A DNA stretch of 64,000 nt from Methylobacterium bullatum (GTDB lineage Bacteria > Pseudomonadota > Alphaproteobacteria > Rhizobiales > Beijerinckiaceae), in NCBI GenBank assembly GCA_902712845.1, contig LR743504.1, positions 3,446,001 to 3,510,000 on the forward strand, read 5' to 3'. The notes beneath the pieces are model-generated. The model was not told where the DNA came from and made no database searches. It was given only the letters and a program-made list of their open reading frames with translations. Of the stretch, positions 50,373-60,396 are shown piece by piece. Made by a program: the position numbers and the translations under genes. Numbering within the stretch: the stretch's first letter is position 1; each line of letters begins with the position of its first letter.

Positions 50373-52577
50373 CTAGAACTTCAGCGCTTTGAGCACCTTA
50401 GGCTCCACCGGCCAGGGGGTCGCCTCGAACTCGACCGCCTTCGGCAGCGGGAAGGCCTCGAACAACGCCTGGGGCGAGTAGGTCAGGGGCCGCCATGTGG
50501 CCTTGATCCAGTCGAGAGCCTTGTCCCATTCGGGCTTGGCGCGCCGCTCCAGGCAGAAGGCGTTGAGGCGGGTCACACCGGCGCCGAGATAGAAATCCCG
50601 CACCCGGTGATCGACCTTTTCCTCATCGTCGTCGAGCTTGAGTTCACGGCCCTCGCCCTGGCCATAGGTCGCGAACCAGGCACTGGGAATACCGTAGCAT
50701 TCCGCGATCACGAGGCCGTGGAGCGAGGTGGAGAGGATGTGCCGGCAGGACACGATTTCCTCGACCTTGGCGCGCAGGGACGGGGCGTCGCGTTCGGTGA
50801 TCGTGTTGATGATCCGGATATCGCCCTTGCGCTCGGGGGGGATGCCGTAGCGGGTCATCACGTCGAGGACGGTGGCTGCGGGATCCTGGGAGGCGAGCTC
50901 GGTCAGGTGGACGATGACGCCGATCTCATGGGTCTTGGCCACATGGTCCATGGGCCAGAACTTGGGCAGCAGGTAGACCGGATCGCCGTAGATCTCCGGC
51001 ACCGCGATGCCCTGCGCCCTGAGCACGGCGCCGGTCTTGGGGCCGCGCACGGCGTGGACGTGGAACTCGGTTCCCGCCGGGCGCTGGTAGGGCGCTGGGT
51101 TCGGATTGCCCGGGCAGCGCTGGGCATCGAGTCCGGTGCCCCACATATGCACGGTGCCGTTGCTGATGGCGTGGCCGATGGTTCCCACCGCCACAAGGCG
51201 CTCGGACTTGCTGTCGAAAGCCGCATGCCGCACGACGCGCCCGGAGATGGCGGCGACCATGACGGCGCTCAGCGCGTCACCGAAATTGGCGTAGGGAAAT
51301 TTCTGCGAACTGGCCGCCCAGGCCAGGGGCACCGAACCGGGCGGCAGGGTCGATTTAATGCGCTTCAGGAGAGCGACGGAGCTCTTTTTTTTTTCTAGCT
51401 TCGCCGCAGCATCGTCGCCAGCCGGCTCGGAGACAGTCTTTTCGGCCACAGCTCTCGCAGCGGCTTTGGGAGCGCTTTTGGGAGATTCGTCAGGAAATCG
51501 GGCGGCGGCCACTTTGGCACCTCCCGGAAATTCCTTGCGGTCCAGCCGGTTCAACTCGCCAACATCGTGGCGGAGCTTCAGGTCGGTGAGCGCCTTGTGC
51601 TCCCAGATCGTCTCGCCGGGCGCGGCGGAGATCGGGCTCAGATCGACCGGGAAGGCGTTGATCAGGGCATCGCCATCGAAGGTCTTGGGCGACCAGCTCT
51701 CGTCGATGGCCTTCATGATCGCGGGCCAGTCGCTCGGCTTGGGCCGGGGCTGGTTGTAGACGTCGATCTTCGGCAGTCCGAGGCCGGTATAGAGATCGAC
51801 GATGCGCAGGTCGACGTCGCCATCGGGGGTGAGTTCCACCGATTGCAGCCCGTCCTTGCTCAGGCTCGGCGCGAAATACAGGCACGGAATGCCGTAGGAT
51901 TCGGCGATCACCATGCCGTGCAGGCTGGTGGAGACGATGCGCTCGCAGGACAGGATCTCGTCGATCTTCGACTGAAGCGCTCCGACATGCAGTTCGGTGA
52001 CGGTCGTGATGAGATGGATGTCGTCGGCGAGTTCCGCCGGGATCCGGAACCGCGCGATCTCCTTGCGCGGCACCGCCTCCATTTCGCGGTTGGCGAGTTC
52101 CGACAGGTGAAGGATGACGCCGAGCTTGTAGCGCTTCTTGACCGTCGGCTTGTAGAATCGGGGCAGCAGCCAGACCGGGTCGCCGTAGGGAACGGCATGC
52201 GAGAGGGTCTTGGCCGAGAGGAGTGATTCCGAGACCGGACCGCGCGTGGCGGTCACGGTGAAATGCGATTCCGCGGACGGGACGAAGGGCTTCTTCTCGG
52301 CAGCCGGAGCGGAAGGATTGGCCCAGTTGGAGCAGCCCGTGCCCCAGAACCAGACTTCGCCGTTGGCGAAGCCGTGGCCGATCGTACCGACGCAGGACAG
52401 GCGAGGCGCGAACGACTTCATCGGCGCCCTGCGGATCGGCTTGCCCGAGAGCAGCGCGATCATCACCGGGCTCAGAGCGTCGCCGAAGTTGAGATAGTTC
52501 ATGTCCAGGGTCGAACCGGCCCAGGCCAGCGGAATCTCGCCTTTCTCACGCACGTACCGGGTGATGGATGTCGCCAT
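50373..52577 (-). CDS. double polysaccharide pyruvyl transferase-like protein
   Basis: The protein has 734 residues made of two homologous halves (about 1-340 and 405-734) joined by an Ala/Lys-rich linker with a poly-Lys stretch. Each half carries the same series: IPLAWAGSTL.../VPLAWAASSQ..., NFGDALSPVM/NFGDALSAVM, VGTIGHGFANG/VGTIGHAISNG, GDPVWLLP/GDPVYLLP and STSLHGMVIAESYGIP/STSLHGLVIAECYGIP. This is the ExoV/CsaB pyruvyl transferase pattern, which adds pyruvate ketals to sugars. Both halves keep the conserved SLHG. It lies between two GT4 genes of the polysaccharide cluster. One protein with two active sites is unusual. Confidence 0.88.
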   Translation of the reverse strand: MATSITRYVREKGEIPLAWAGSTLDMNYLNFGDALSPVMIALLSGKPIRRAPMKSFAPRLSCVGTIGHGFANGEVWFWGTGCSNWANPSAPAAEKKPFVPSAESHFTVTATRGPVSESLLSAKTLSHAVPYGDPVWLLPRFYKPTVKKRYKLGVILHLSELANREMEAVPRKEIARFRIPAELADDIHLITTVTELHVGALQSKIDEILSCERIVSTSLHGMVIAESYGIPCLYFAPSLSKDGLQSVELTPDGDVDLRIVDLYTGLGLPKIDVYNQPRPKPSDWPAIMKAIDESWSPKTFDGDALINAFPVDLSPISAAPGETIWEHKALTDLKLRHDVGELNRLDRKEFPGGAKVAAARFPDESPKSAPKAAARAVAEKTVSEPAGDDAAAKLEKKKSSVALLKRIKSTLPPGSVPLAWAASSQKFPYANFGDALSAVMVAAISGRVVRHAAFDSKSERLVAVGTIGHAISNGTVHMWGTGLDAQRCPGNPNPAPYQRPAGTEFHVHAVRGPKTGAVLRAQGIAVPEIYGDPVYLLPKFWPMDHVAKTHEIGVIVHLTELASQDPAATVLDVMTRYGIPPERKGDIRIINTITERDAPSLRAKVEEIVSCRHILSTSLHGLVIAECYGIPSAWFATYGQGEGRELKLDDDEEKVDHRVRDFYLGAGVTRLNAFCLERRAKPEWDKALDWIKATWRPLTYSPQALFEAFPLPKAVEFEATPWPVEPKVLKALKF

Positions 52578-52972
52578 AGATCACGTCCTTGGTTCTTGGA
52601 TTCTCTAAAACGAAAACAATGATCGTATCGTGATGGTGTGATTCAAATCCGCCAGCATCGTCAGGACGCTCTCGTGTTCGTCCCACCGCAACCAGGAATA
52701 CGGGCTGCGCAAAAAAATGCCATCGCCGCTCGAGTGACTATGTTTCCGGCAGTTCAGCGCATTCGCCGACCCTGTCCTGCCGGCGGACGCCGAGGTCATC
52801 CTGCATTTGAGTGCCTGAATGCCAAGTCCGCCAATCCTCCCAAGTCATTGGTGCGCCTCATTAAGGCTGATTCCGCGGGGTGTCCAGGCCGAGATGTCGC
52901 GGCATCGGCAAAACCGTAGGATGTCAGCGGTCTCGCTCCAGCCAGCGAAAGGCGGGGAGGGGACGAGTGCCA
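52578..52972. other. intergenic region within the polysaccharide cluster
   Basis: The 395 bp are AT-richer near 52600-52700 and have no convincing gene. They probably hold the promoter of the pyruvyl transferase gene. Short open frames on either strand look like chance. Confidence 0.5.
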
Positions 52973-54295
52973 TCACGGCGTGGTCTGTGGGACGCGCTGC
53001 CGCGCCGCGTCCGACTGCGGGACGACGCGGCGGGGCAGGGCGGGGCGCTTGGCGGCACGGGCCGCCTTGGTCTCCTCGTCCACGCGCTGCAGCGCCGCCA
53101 AGATCTGCCGGCCGGTATCCGTCCAGGTGGCGGGCCTATAGTTCCTGTCGATCTCGCGCTCCTTCTCCCGGAGCAACTCGGGGTCGGTGGCGTAGGCCTT
53201 GATCTTGGCGACCCATTCGCTCGTCATATGGGGGGGGGCATAATCGACGAAATGCTGACCGACCTCGGGCAGGGAGGTGGTCTTCGAGACGATGCCGAAC
53301 TTGCCGAAGCTCAGGGCCTCGGCCACCGGCAGTCCCCACCCCTCGTAGCGGGAGGGAAACACGAACATCTGACAGTTCTTGTAGAGCGTCCGCAGGGCCA
53401 GGTCGTCGACCTTGGCGAGAAAGTGGAGCTTCCGCGCCAGCGGAGTCCGCCTGACGATGGCGCGCAGCATCATGCGCTTCTTGCGCTTGCTGTGCCCGAC
53501 GCAGACGAAGCTCGGTGCCGCCTCCTCGTTGCCCTTGAACGCCAGCGACCAGGCCTTGATGGCCACGCGGTGGTTCTTCCGCGGGTGCACCGACGAGACG
53601 TAGAGGATGTAGGGCTCCTTGACCTTCAGCGGCTTCGGCGGGGTGTTGTCGCCGATCTGGGACACACCGAAATTGAGCGTCACGATCCGCCCGCAATCGA
53701 ACCCCTGATAGCTGATGAGCGCGTCCGCGGTGGCGCGGGACGGCGTGAAGATCACATCCGCCGTCTCGAGCACGAGGTCGATCCAGCGCTTGAACGTGGC
53801 ATGGGCCGACCGGAACGTGAGCTTGGGCCGCTCGATCGGCAGCATGTCGTGGACAAGGACCGCCTTGCGACAGGAGATGTCGGCGGATTTCAGCGCGCTG
53901 ACGATGCCCGCATAGTTCGAGCGCGACCAGCTCGCCCCGAGCATCACCAGCCATGGAGCCGACCGGGGCATGGAACTGTCGGCGGCCGCCGCCGGCTGGT
54001 TCTTGAAGATGCGGACATAGCTCAGTTCCTCCACCGCCTTGGCGACGAGGGAGCGGCCCTGGACGGTGTTGGTTCGGCCATACGCTTCGATCAGATCCAG
54101 CATCGGAGCACTGATGGGAGCGAGCCGCCGCTTGAACGGCGTGATGCCGATGGGAGTGATGACGCAGTCGAGATCGTCCGCCTGGATCGCGCTGGTGATT
54201 TCGTAGACGACCCGTTGGATCCCCGTGATCGGAAGCCCTCTTTTGAAGAAGGACACAAGATCCGTGTAGTCCATCAAGATGTGCGAAGCCGTCAT
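52973..54295 (-). CDS. GT4-family glycosyltransferase
   Basis: The protein has 440 residues from the ATG at 54295 (MTASHILMDYTDLV). The N-terminal half has the GT-B pattern with PITGIQRVVYEITSAI, and the C-terminal half has YVSSVHPRKNHRVAIKAW and the EX7E-like PSRYEGWGLPVAEALSFG. The C-terminus is basic. It belongs to the same group as the gene at 48846-50159 and probably adds another sugar to the same polysaccharide. It is the most upstream gene of the minus-strand cluster. Confidence 0.9.
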   Translation of the reverse strand: MTASHILMDYTDLVSFFKRGLPITGIQRVVYEITSAIQADDLDCVITPIGITPFKRRLAPISAPMLDLIEAYGRTNTVQGRSLVAKAVEELSYVRIFKNQPAAAADSSMPRSAPWLVMLGASWSRSNYAGIVSALKSADISCRKAVLVHDMLPIERPKLTFRSAHATFKRWIDLVLETADVIFTPSRATADALISYQGFDCGRIVTLNFGVSQIGDNTPPKPLKVKEPYILYVSSVHPRKNHRVAIKAWSLAFKGNEEAAPSFVCVGHSKRKKRMMLRAIVRRTPLARKLHFLAKVDDLALRTLYKNCQMFVFPSRYEGWGLPVAEALSFGKFGIVSKTTSLPEVGQHFVDYAPPHMTSEWVAKIKAYATDPELLREKEREIDRNYRPATWTDTGRQILAALQRVDEETKAARAAKRPALPRRVVPQSDAARQRVPQTTP

Positions 54296-54641
54296 GGAAC
54301 CTGCATTTTGGTTCCGACGATGGACAGGCATCGCCCCATGACATGCATCCTTCTCTGACCGCCCCCGGAGTCAGCGAGTCTCGCCATCGTTCGGAACGCC
54401 TCGCCTCTTCAAAAACGCAGAGGACAAGTGCGTGCACGACGCGTCGAAAATGTGACCTCTTCCTCCTGCCGGACGAGGCTACTTCATCGCACCAACCGCG
54501 CATAGCCGGTCAGGCAAAAGGCGGCTCCCCATCGATCTCGATGGCAGGCATCACGGCGGCAAGGGAACTTCTCGGGACAAAGCGGTCCACCACCCTCATC
54601 CGAGGTCTCGCCCGGCACAGCCGGGGAACGGAGAAGGTATT
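54296..54641. other. intergenic region before tRNA-Asn
   Basis: The 346 bp between the glycosyltransferase start and tRNA-Asn probably hold the promoter of the polysaccharide cluster. No gene is supported; open frames extend through the tRNA genes, so they are not coding. Confidence 0.5.
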
Positions 54642-54717
54642 TGGCTCCCCGAGTAGGACTCGAACCTACGACAAAGCGATTAACAGTCGCTTGCTCTACC
54701 AACTGAGCTATCGGGGA
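54642..54717 (-). tRNA. tRNA-Asn (GTT)
   Basis: The 76-base gene has acceptor TCCCCGA/TCGGGGA, D arm TAGCTCAGTTGGTAGAGC, anticodon loop CTGTTAA (anticodon GTT), T arm with GGTTCGAGTCC, and encoded GCCA. It is isolated from other tRNAs apart from tRNA-Cys 206 bp away on the other strand. Confidence 0.95.
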
Positions 54718-54923
54718 CCACGGCGGGGTCTCTACACACCGCTTTGGCGGGACGCAAGGCCCCTTCGCAGATTTGTCGGCTTTGTTTACGGCCTCGCCCC
54801 GCTTTGGTCCTCCGTGGTGGAATCCCCGTTGCAGACCGGGCCCGGGCTCTGTAAGAGACCCGTCACCCCGGATCGCCCGCCCGATCCGGAGGCGCCATTC
54901 CTTCCTCGATGGGATGTGGCCGA

Positions 54924-54997
54924 GGCCTCGTGGCGGAGTGGTTACGCAGAGGACTGCAAATCCTTGCACCCCGGTTCGATTCCGGGCGAGGCCTCCA
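54924..54997 (+). tRNA. tRNA-Cys (GCA)
   Basis: The 74-base gene has acceptor GGCCTCG/CGAGGCC, a D arm with GGCGGAGTGGTTACGC, anticodon loop CTGCAAA (anticodon GCA), T arm GGTTCGATTCC and encoded TCCA. Confidence 0.95.
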
Positions 54998-55055
54998 AAT
55001 CTTTCTCGATCCCCTATTTTTCCAAGAGAGAGCTCCCGGTCATGGCCGGGGCGCC

Positions 55056-56561
55056 TCATTCCGCCGGCTCGGTCCACCCGAATGAGCGCGTCACCGCCTT
55101 GCCCCAGGCGGCGTAGAGCCGGTTGCGCCGGTCCTCGTCCATACGCGGGTGCCAGCGATGGTCGACGCCCCAATTGGCCACGAGATCGCCTGTGCCGGCC
55201 CAGTATCCCGTGGCGAGCCCCGCCGCGTAGGCGGCGCCCAGCGCCGTGGTCTCCGTCACCTTCGGTCGCAGCACCGGCACGGCGAGGAGGTCCGCCTGGA
55301 ACTGCATCAGGAGGTCGTTGCGGACCATGCCGCCATCGGCCCGCAATTCCTTGATGACGATCCCGGAATCCGTCTCCATCGCCTCGATGACCTCGCGGGT
55401 CTGGTAGGCGGTGGCCTCCAGGGCGGCGCGGGCGATGTGGCCCTTGTTGGCGTAGCGGGTGAGGCCGGCGATGATGCCGCGCGCGCTTTCCCGCCAATGC
55501 GGCGCGTAGAGCCCCGAGAAGGCCGGCACAAAATAGACGTCGCCATTGTCCTCCACGGTTCGGGCGAGGGGCTCGATCTCGGCGCTGTCCCGGATGAGGC
55601 CGAGATTGTCGCGCAGCCACTGAACCAGGGCGCCGGTGATGGCGATGGAGCCTTCCAGAGCATAGACCGGCGCCTCGTCGCCGAGCCGGTAGGCGAGGGT
55701 GGTGACGAGGCCGCAGGTGGAGGGCACCGGGGCTGCCCCGGTGTTCATCAGCACGAAACAGCCGGTGCCGTAGGTGTTCTTGGCCTCGCCGGGCGAGAAA
55801 CAGGCCTGGCCGAACAGGGCCGCCTGCTGGTCCCCGAGGATGCCGGCAATGGGCACCCCGGGGAGGGCGCCGCGCGTCTCGCCATAGACCATGCTCGAGG
55901 AGACGATCCTCGGCAGCATCGCCCGTGGGATGCCGAAGGCCGAGATCATGCCGGCATCCCAGTCGAGAGTGTCGAGGGCCATCAACTGGGTGCGGCTGGC
56001 ATTGGTCGCGTCGGTGACGTGCAGGCCCCCCAGCGGGCCGCCGGTGAGGTTCCAGACGAGCCAGCTATCGATGGTGCCGAACAGGACATCCCCGGCCTCC
56101 GCCGCCGCGCGGGCACCGGGCACCCGGTCGAGGAGCCAGGCGAGCTTGAGGCCGGAGAAATAGCTCGCCAAGGGTAGGCCGGTGAGCGCACGGAAACGGT
56201 CCTTGCCGCCGTCGCGGGCGAACTGGGCCACGAGCCCGTCCACCCGCGTGTCCTGCCAGACCAGGGCGTTGTGAAGCGGGCGCCCGCTGGCGCGGTCCCA
56301 GATCAGGGTGGTCTCGCGCTGGTTGGTGATGCCGATGGAAACGAGGTCCGAAGGCTGCAGCCCCGCCGCCTCCAGGGCCTCGCGCATCACGATCCGGGTG
56401 TTGCGCCAGATCTCGTTGGCGTCGTGCTCCACATGGCCGGGTCGGGGGTAGATCTGCTCGTGCTCGCGCTGGGCCACCGTGATGATTGCGCCGCCGCGAT
56501 CGAAGACGATGAAGCGCGTGCTAGTCGTGCCCTGATCGATCGCCCCGACAAAGCGCGACAT
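55056..56561 (-). CDS. glpK: glycerol kinase
   Basis: The protein has 501 residues, the standard length. FGGY-kinase motifs are visible: the N-terminal phosphate loop [11 protein letters not shown], the glycerol-binding [12 protein letters not shown] and the C-terminal [14 protein letters not shown] and [17 protein letters not shown]. It phosphorylates glycerol to glycerol 3-phosphate with ATP in the cytoplasm. The glpD gene lies 136 bp upstream on the same strand; the two form the glycerol utilisation pathway. No glpF or regulator is in the window. Confidence 0.95.
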   Translation of the reverse strand: MSRFVGAIDQGTTSTRFIVFDRGGAIITVAQREHEQIYPRPGHVEHDANEIWRNTRIVMREALEAAGLQPSDLVSIGITNQRETTLIWDRASGRPLHNALVWQDTRVDGLVAQFARDGGKDRFRALTGLPLASYFSGLKLAWLLDRVPGARAAAEAGDVLFGTIDSWLVWNLTGGPLGGLHVTDATNASRTQLMALDTLDWDAGMISAFGIPRAMLPRIVSSSMVYGETRGALPGVPIAGILGDQQAALFGQACFSPGEAKNTYGTGCFVLMNTGAAPVPSTCGLVTTLAYRLGDEAPVYALEGSIAITGALVQWLRDNLGLIRDSAEIEPLARTVEDNGDVYFVPAFSGLYAPHWRESARGIIAGLTRYANKGHIARAALEATAYQTREVIEAMETDSGIVIKELRADGGMVRNDLLMQFQADLLAVPVLRPKVTETTALGAAYAAGLATGYWAGTGDLVANWGVDHRWHPRMDEDRRNRLYAAWGKAVTRSFGWTEPAE

Positions 56562-56697
56562 GGCCGTCTCCCCCTAAGCAGGTTTCGCAGAAGTGGCCCC
56601 CGGTTCTGCGATAAAAACCTGCGACACAGCAAAGAGCGAAGCAGGGTGAAGCGTCGGCTCGCCGACGCGAACCCGCTTCGATGGTGCGCGTCCCCGG

Positions 56698-58212
56698 TCA
56701 GGCCGCTTCGGCTTTGGCCTTGGCCTCCATATAGGCTTCGAGCCGCCTCCGTCCCTCGGGCGGCAGGTGTAGCCCGAGCTTCGTGCGGCGCCAGAGGATG
56801 TCCTGCGCGCTGCGTGCCCATTCCCGGTCGATCAGATACGCCACCTCGGCCTCGGTGAGCCCTTCCCCAAAATCCGCCCCGAGATCGGCGAGGGTCCGAG
56901 CCGTGCCGAGCAGGCCGTCCGTGCGCGTGCCGTAGGCACGGGTGAGGCGCCGCGCCATCGCCGGCGGCAGGAAGGGCCTGCGCGCCATGAGGTCGGCGAG
57001 GAACCCCTCGAAATCGGCACCCGGCATGTCGCCGCCCGGCAGAACCGCATCGCCGGTCCAGGCGGGCTTCATCCCGGGGCGATAGGGGGCGAGCTTGCCC
57101 AAGGCGTGTTCGGCGAGGCGCCGATAGGTGGTGATCTTGCCGCCAAAGACCGAGAGCACGGGCAGGCGGCCATCCCGGTCGGAGAGGTCGAGGACGTAGT
57201 CGCGGGTGACCGCGGAGGCCTTCGCGGCGGCATCGTCGAAGAGCGGGCGCAGGCCCGAGAAGCTCCAGACCACGTCGCCGGGATGGATCCGAGCCCGGAA
57301 CGACCGGTTGATGCAGTCGCAGAGATAAAGGGTCTCGTCCTCGGAGATTTGGACCCGGCCCGGTTCCCCGGAATGGGGCACGTCGGTGGTGCCGATGAGG
57401 GTGAAAGCCCCCTCATAGGGGATCGCGAAGACGATGCGCCCGTCCGGCTGCTGCAGGATGTAGGCGTGATCGCCCTCGTAGAGCTTGCCGACGACGATGT
57501 GGCTGCCCTTCACGAGCCTGACCGCCGCCCGGCTGGCAAGGCCGAGCGTGTGCCCGAGGGTCTCGCTCACCCAGGGACCGGCCGCGTTGACGATCATCTC
57601 CGCACGCACGGCCTCGCTGCGGCCGGTCCCGACATGGCGGATCGTGGCAACCCAGGATGTCCCGTCGCGACGGGCCGATTCGACGGTGGTGCGCGTCCGG
57701 ATCTCGGCCCCGCGCTCGCGCGCATCCATGGCGTTGAGCACCACGAGGCGACTGTCCTCGACCCAGCAATCCGAATAGCCGAAGCCCCGCGTCAGACGCG
57801 GCTGCAGCGGCAGGCCGAAATCCGAGCCTGGGAGAGTCACCGAGGCGGAGCCGGGAAGGGCGTGAAGGCGGGCGAGATGGTCATAGAGGAACAGCCCGAG
57901 CCGCAGCATCCAGGCGGGGCGCAGGCCCTCGTCATGCGGCAGGACGAAGCGCAACGGCCAGATGATGTGAGGCGCCAGCCGCAGCAGGCGTCCGCGCTCG
58001 GCCAGAGCCTCCCGAACCAGCCGGAACTCGTACTGTTCGAGGTAGCGCAGGCCGCCATGGATGAGCTTGGTGGAGGCGGACGAAGTGAACTCGGCCAGAT
58101 CTCCGCGCTCGCAGAGCATGACCCGAAGGCCGCGCCCCGCCGCGTCGCGCGCGATGCCCGCGCCGTTGATTCCGCCGCCGATGACGAGCAGATCGTATTC
58201 GCCCGCGCTCAA
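56698..58212 (-). CDS. glpD: aerobic glycerol-3-phosphate dehydrogenase
   Basis: The protein has 504 residues. The FAD-binding motif DLLVIGGGINGAGIARDAAG opens the protein, followed by RGDLAEFTSSASTKLIHGG and a conserved GGRITTYR-like KITTYRRLAEHA. A C-terminal helical domain (DAO_C, about 390-500) closes it. It oxidises glycerol 3-phosphate to dihydroxyacetone phosphate at the inner membrane and passes electrons to quinone. It uses the product of glpK, whose gene follows. Confidence 0.95.
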   Translation of the reverse strand: MSAGEYDLLVIGGGINGAGIARDAAGRGLRVMLCERGDLAEFTSSASTKLIHGGLRYLEQYEFRLVREALAERGRLLRLAPHIIWPLRFVLPHDEGLRPAWMLRLGLFLYDHLARLHALPGSASVTLPGSDFGLPLQPRLTRGFGYSDCWVEDSRLVVLNAMDARERGAEIRTRTTVESARRDGTSWVATIRHVGTGRSEAVRAEMIVNAAGPWVSETLGHTLGLASRAAVRLVKGSHIVVGKLYEGDHAYILQQPDGRIVFAIPYEGAFTLIGTTDVPHSGEPGRVQISEDETLYLCDCINRSFRARIHPGDVVWSFSGLRPLFDDAAAKASAVTRDYVLDLSDRDGRLPVLSVFGGKITTYRRLAEHALGKLAPYRPGMKPAWTGDAVLPGGDMPGADFEGFLADLMARRPFLPPAMARRLTRAYGTRTDGLLGTARTLADLGADFGEGLTEAEVAYLIDREWARSAQDILWRRTKLGLHLPPEGRRRLEAYMEAKAKAEAA

Positions 58213-58736
58213 CCCGTGACCTCCCTTGCCCCGTGGCGGGAGCGCTCCCGTCCGGCGGAACTCCTTCCGAGCGGGCCCTGTAACGTTCCTCGAACACTGA
58301 CGGTCCCTGCCTAAAACGTCGCCGGAATGAATCGGGCCTCACAGGCTCTTCGCCAACCTTGGACGAGTATGGATGTTTCAGTGAGCTGACATTTCGGCAA
58401 GACTTTTCCATTGAACGCGTGGCCACACGGCCGCAGCATATCCGACCAATGAGGAGCGGGAGCACACGCGCGTCGCGTCGTGAATTTGTGACGTGCATGG
58501 CGGCGGGTTGCATCTCCCTCGGCGAGGCCGGTCTAGGCTGGGCGGGAGAAGTCAACTCCGCCGCCCGCGAGACGCCGACCGTGGAAATCCATCCTCGGTG
58601 ATTTTGGCGCCATCGGGGTGGTTGACCGGACGGGGGCAGTGGCTTATGCGAACAACCTCGATCGGAGGCGCTCACGAAGCTTCCGGCCGAGATCGAAGAG
58701 GGGTGGCAAAAAACGCCTTGTCTTCAAAGGGTTCGT
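58213..58736. other. intergenic region between glpD and tRNA-Gln
   Basis: The 524 bp probably hold the glpD promoter at their left end. A plus-strand frame at 58359-58601 has a stretch with the look of a twin-arginine signal (SRREFVTCMAAG) but stops soon after; I do not call it. No other gene is seen. Confidence 0.45.
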
Positions 58737-58810
58737 TGGGGGATAGTTTAACGGTAGAACAGTGGACTCTGACTCCTCTAGTCGAGGTTCGAATCCTCGT
58801 CCCCCAGCCA
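58737..58810 (+). tRNA. tRNA-Gln (CTG)
   Basis: The 74-base gene has acceptor TGGGGGA/TCCCCCA, D arm with AGTTTAACGGTAGAAC, anticodon loop CTCTGAC (anticodon CTG), T arm GGTTCGAATCC and encoded GCCA. An integrase remnant starts 15 bp after its 3' end, so it was an integration site. Confidence 0.95.
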
Positions 58811-58825
58811 TTTGTTTTCAATGAC

Positions 58826-59156
58826 TTAGCTCCGATCAGAGCCGAGGAAGTCATCTTCCCAGACACCCTTCCCAGACACTTCTGAGAGAACAGCGGCGGG
58901 CTTTCGCGGCCCGTAGAGGTCGTCCATGGACTGGGCGTTTGAGCGTTTCATGTCCGCCGTCCGGCTGTAGGTCGGCACCGCGTAGGTTGTGCGCTGACCC
59001 AGGATGTCGGCGATCTCATGTTCCGTCTTCCCAAGCTCCCTGAGATCAGTTGCAACGCTGTGGCGAAGGTCGTGCGGTGTCAGACCGTCCTGAATCTTCC
59101 CTTCGACCTTCAGCTTGGTAAGCAGCTTCCTCAGCGATGCGTGGAAGGCTCCCTCT
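58826..59156 (-). pseudogene. tyrosine integrase, C-terminal fragment
   Basis: About 109 native residues remain. They hold the end of the catalytic domain: HDLRHSVATDLRELG (His-x2-Arg), ILGQRTTYAVPTYSR with the probable Tyr nucleophile, and a short tail. The N-terminal and core-binding parts and the first catalytic Arg are missing; the frame is cut by the IS that begins at 59157. The position, 15 bp from the 3' end of tRNA-Gln, shows it served an element integrated there. Confidence 0.8.
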
Positions 59157-59186
59157 TGGCCTGCTGCCGGTTTTGCGGACACCGGG

Positions 59187-60048
59187 TTAAGCTAGTTTGG
59201 CTCGGTTCTCGAACTCGAACGGGCTGACGTAGCCCAAGGTCGAATGCCGCCGTGCCGTGTTGTAGAAGCGTTCGATGTCGTCGAATACGTCTGCCCGCGC
59301 CTCGTCGCGCGCGCGGTAGGTCCGTCGTGCCGTGCGCTCGGTTTTCAGCGACGAGAAGAAGCTCTCCATTGCAGCATTGTCCCAGACGTTGCCCGACCGG
59401 CTCAGCGAGCAGGTGATGCCGTGGTCGGCCATCAGGCGCTGGAACTGCTCGCTGGTATATTGGCTGCCCTGGTCCGAATGATGCAGCAGTCTGTCGGGCT
59501 TGCCTCTGCGCAAGATCGCCATGATGAGGGCGTCGGTGACGAGCTGCGCCGTCATCTCCGCTCTCATCGCCCAGCCGACGACACGGCGAGAGAACAGGTC
59601 GACGATGGCGGCAACGTAGAGCCAACCTTCGACGGTCCAGATGTAGGTGAAGTCGGCGATCCACTTCTAGTTCGGCGCCGATGCCTTAAAGGTGGGGTCA
59701 AGCAGGTTGTCCGACACCGCCGGCTCGCTCGCCGGTATCCTTCGGCAGGCCACGGCGGCGCGGCCGGGCACGCAGCCCGCTCTCCCGCATGAGCCTCTCC
59801 ACACGATGAAGGCCGCAGGAAAGCCCCTCGGCCAGCACGTCGTGCCACAAGCGGCGAGCGCCATAGGTGCGGTCGCTGCTCTTGAAGCTCCGATCGATCT
59901 TCGTCACCAGCACCTTGTCCTGCCGAGCACGAGCACTGGGGCTGCGGTTGAGCCAGGCATGGAAGCCCGAGCGGGAGACATCCAGCGCCTCGCACAGCCA
60001 TGCCACCGGCCAGATGCCCCGGTGCCTCGCGATGAAAGCGAACCTCAT
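59187..60048 (-). pseudogene. IS3-family transposase OrfB, frameshift and nonsense mutation
   Basis: The first part (60048 to about 59740) has the HTH_21 region (TYGARRLWHDVLAEGL). After a frameshift near 59740 the reading frame continues with SDNLLDPTFKASAPN and then hits TAG at 59668-59670, where relatives have Gln before KWIADFTYIWT. The last part (59187-59667) carries the rest of the rve domain: catalytic Asp in ADFTYI, Asp in HHSDQGSQY and Glu in NAAMESFFSSLK. The two defects make it inactive. Confidence 0.85.
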
Positions 60049-60341
60049 GTCACTTCCCTCGCGAAGTAGGCTTTGGCCGTTTTTAGAATATCGCGCTCCG
60101 CCTTCAGCTTCGCCACTTCCTTGCGCAGCCGGTCGATCTCATGCTGCTCAGGCTTCATCTGCCTATGGCCTGGAAAGGCGTACTGCCGATCGGCAGCGAA
60201 TTCCCTGACCCATTTGCGCAGCACGTTCTCATGCAGATCCAGCTCACTGGCGGCCTGGGCAACCGCAACGCCCCGATCCTTCACCAGTCTCACTGCCTCC
60301 AGCTTGAACTCGCGGCTGAACCTCCTTCGTCGCATTCCCAC
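60045..60341 (-). CDS. IS3-family transposase OrfA
   Basis: The protein has 98 residues: an N-terminal helix-turn-helix ([20 protein letters not shown], then [15 protein letters not shown]) and a C-terminal zipper ([19 protein letters not shown]). The A5 run in the last codons (about 60081-60085 on the complement) is a plausible slippage site, and orfB starts at 60048, overlapping the stop (ATGA). It is intact, but its orfB partner is dead. Confidence 0.85.
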   Translation of the reverse strand: MGMRRRRFSREFKLEAVRLVKDRGVAVAQAASELDLHENVLRKWVREFAADRQYAFPGHRQMKPEQHEIDRLRKEVAKLKAERDILKTAKAYFAREVT

Positions 60342-60396
60342 TCTCCAGTTCCGTCAAACACCCTATCTCGGTGTCCACGAAACCGGCGGCAGGCCA

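Larger units (their letters stand above)
59157..60396 (-). mobile_element. IS3-family insertion sequence (IS51-like), decayed
   Basis: The element is about 1.24 kb. Its ends form a long imperfect inverted repeat: TGGCCTGCTGCCGG... on the left and, read inward from the right, TGGCCTGCCGCCGG..., continuing through CGGACACCG/TGGACACCG. It contains orfA (intact) and orfB (broken). No target duplication is visible; the left neighbour is an integrase fragment and the right neighbour an IS256-type fragment, so the IS has recombined or the flanks were deleted. Confidence 0.82.

Noticed and set aside
54343..55116. 257-codon plus-strand frame over the tRNA-Asn and tRNA-Cys genes
   Set aside because: It runs through two tRNA genes and has no protein-like composition.
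58359..58601. Plus-strand frame with a twin-arginine-like stretch near glpD
   Set aside because: It ends about 40 residues after the signal-like part without a domain, and no ribosome-binding site is evident.
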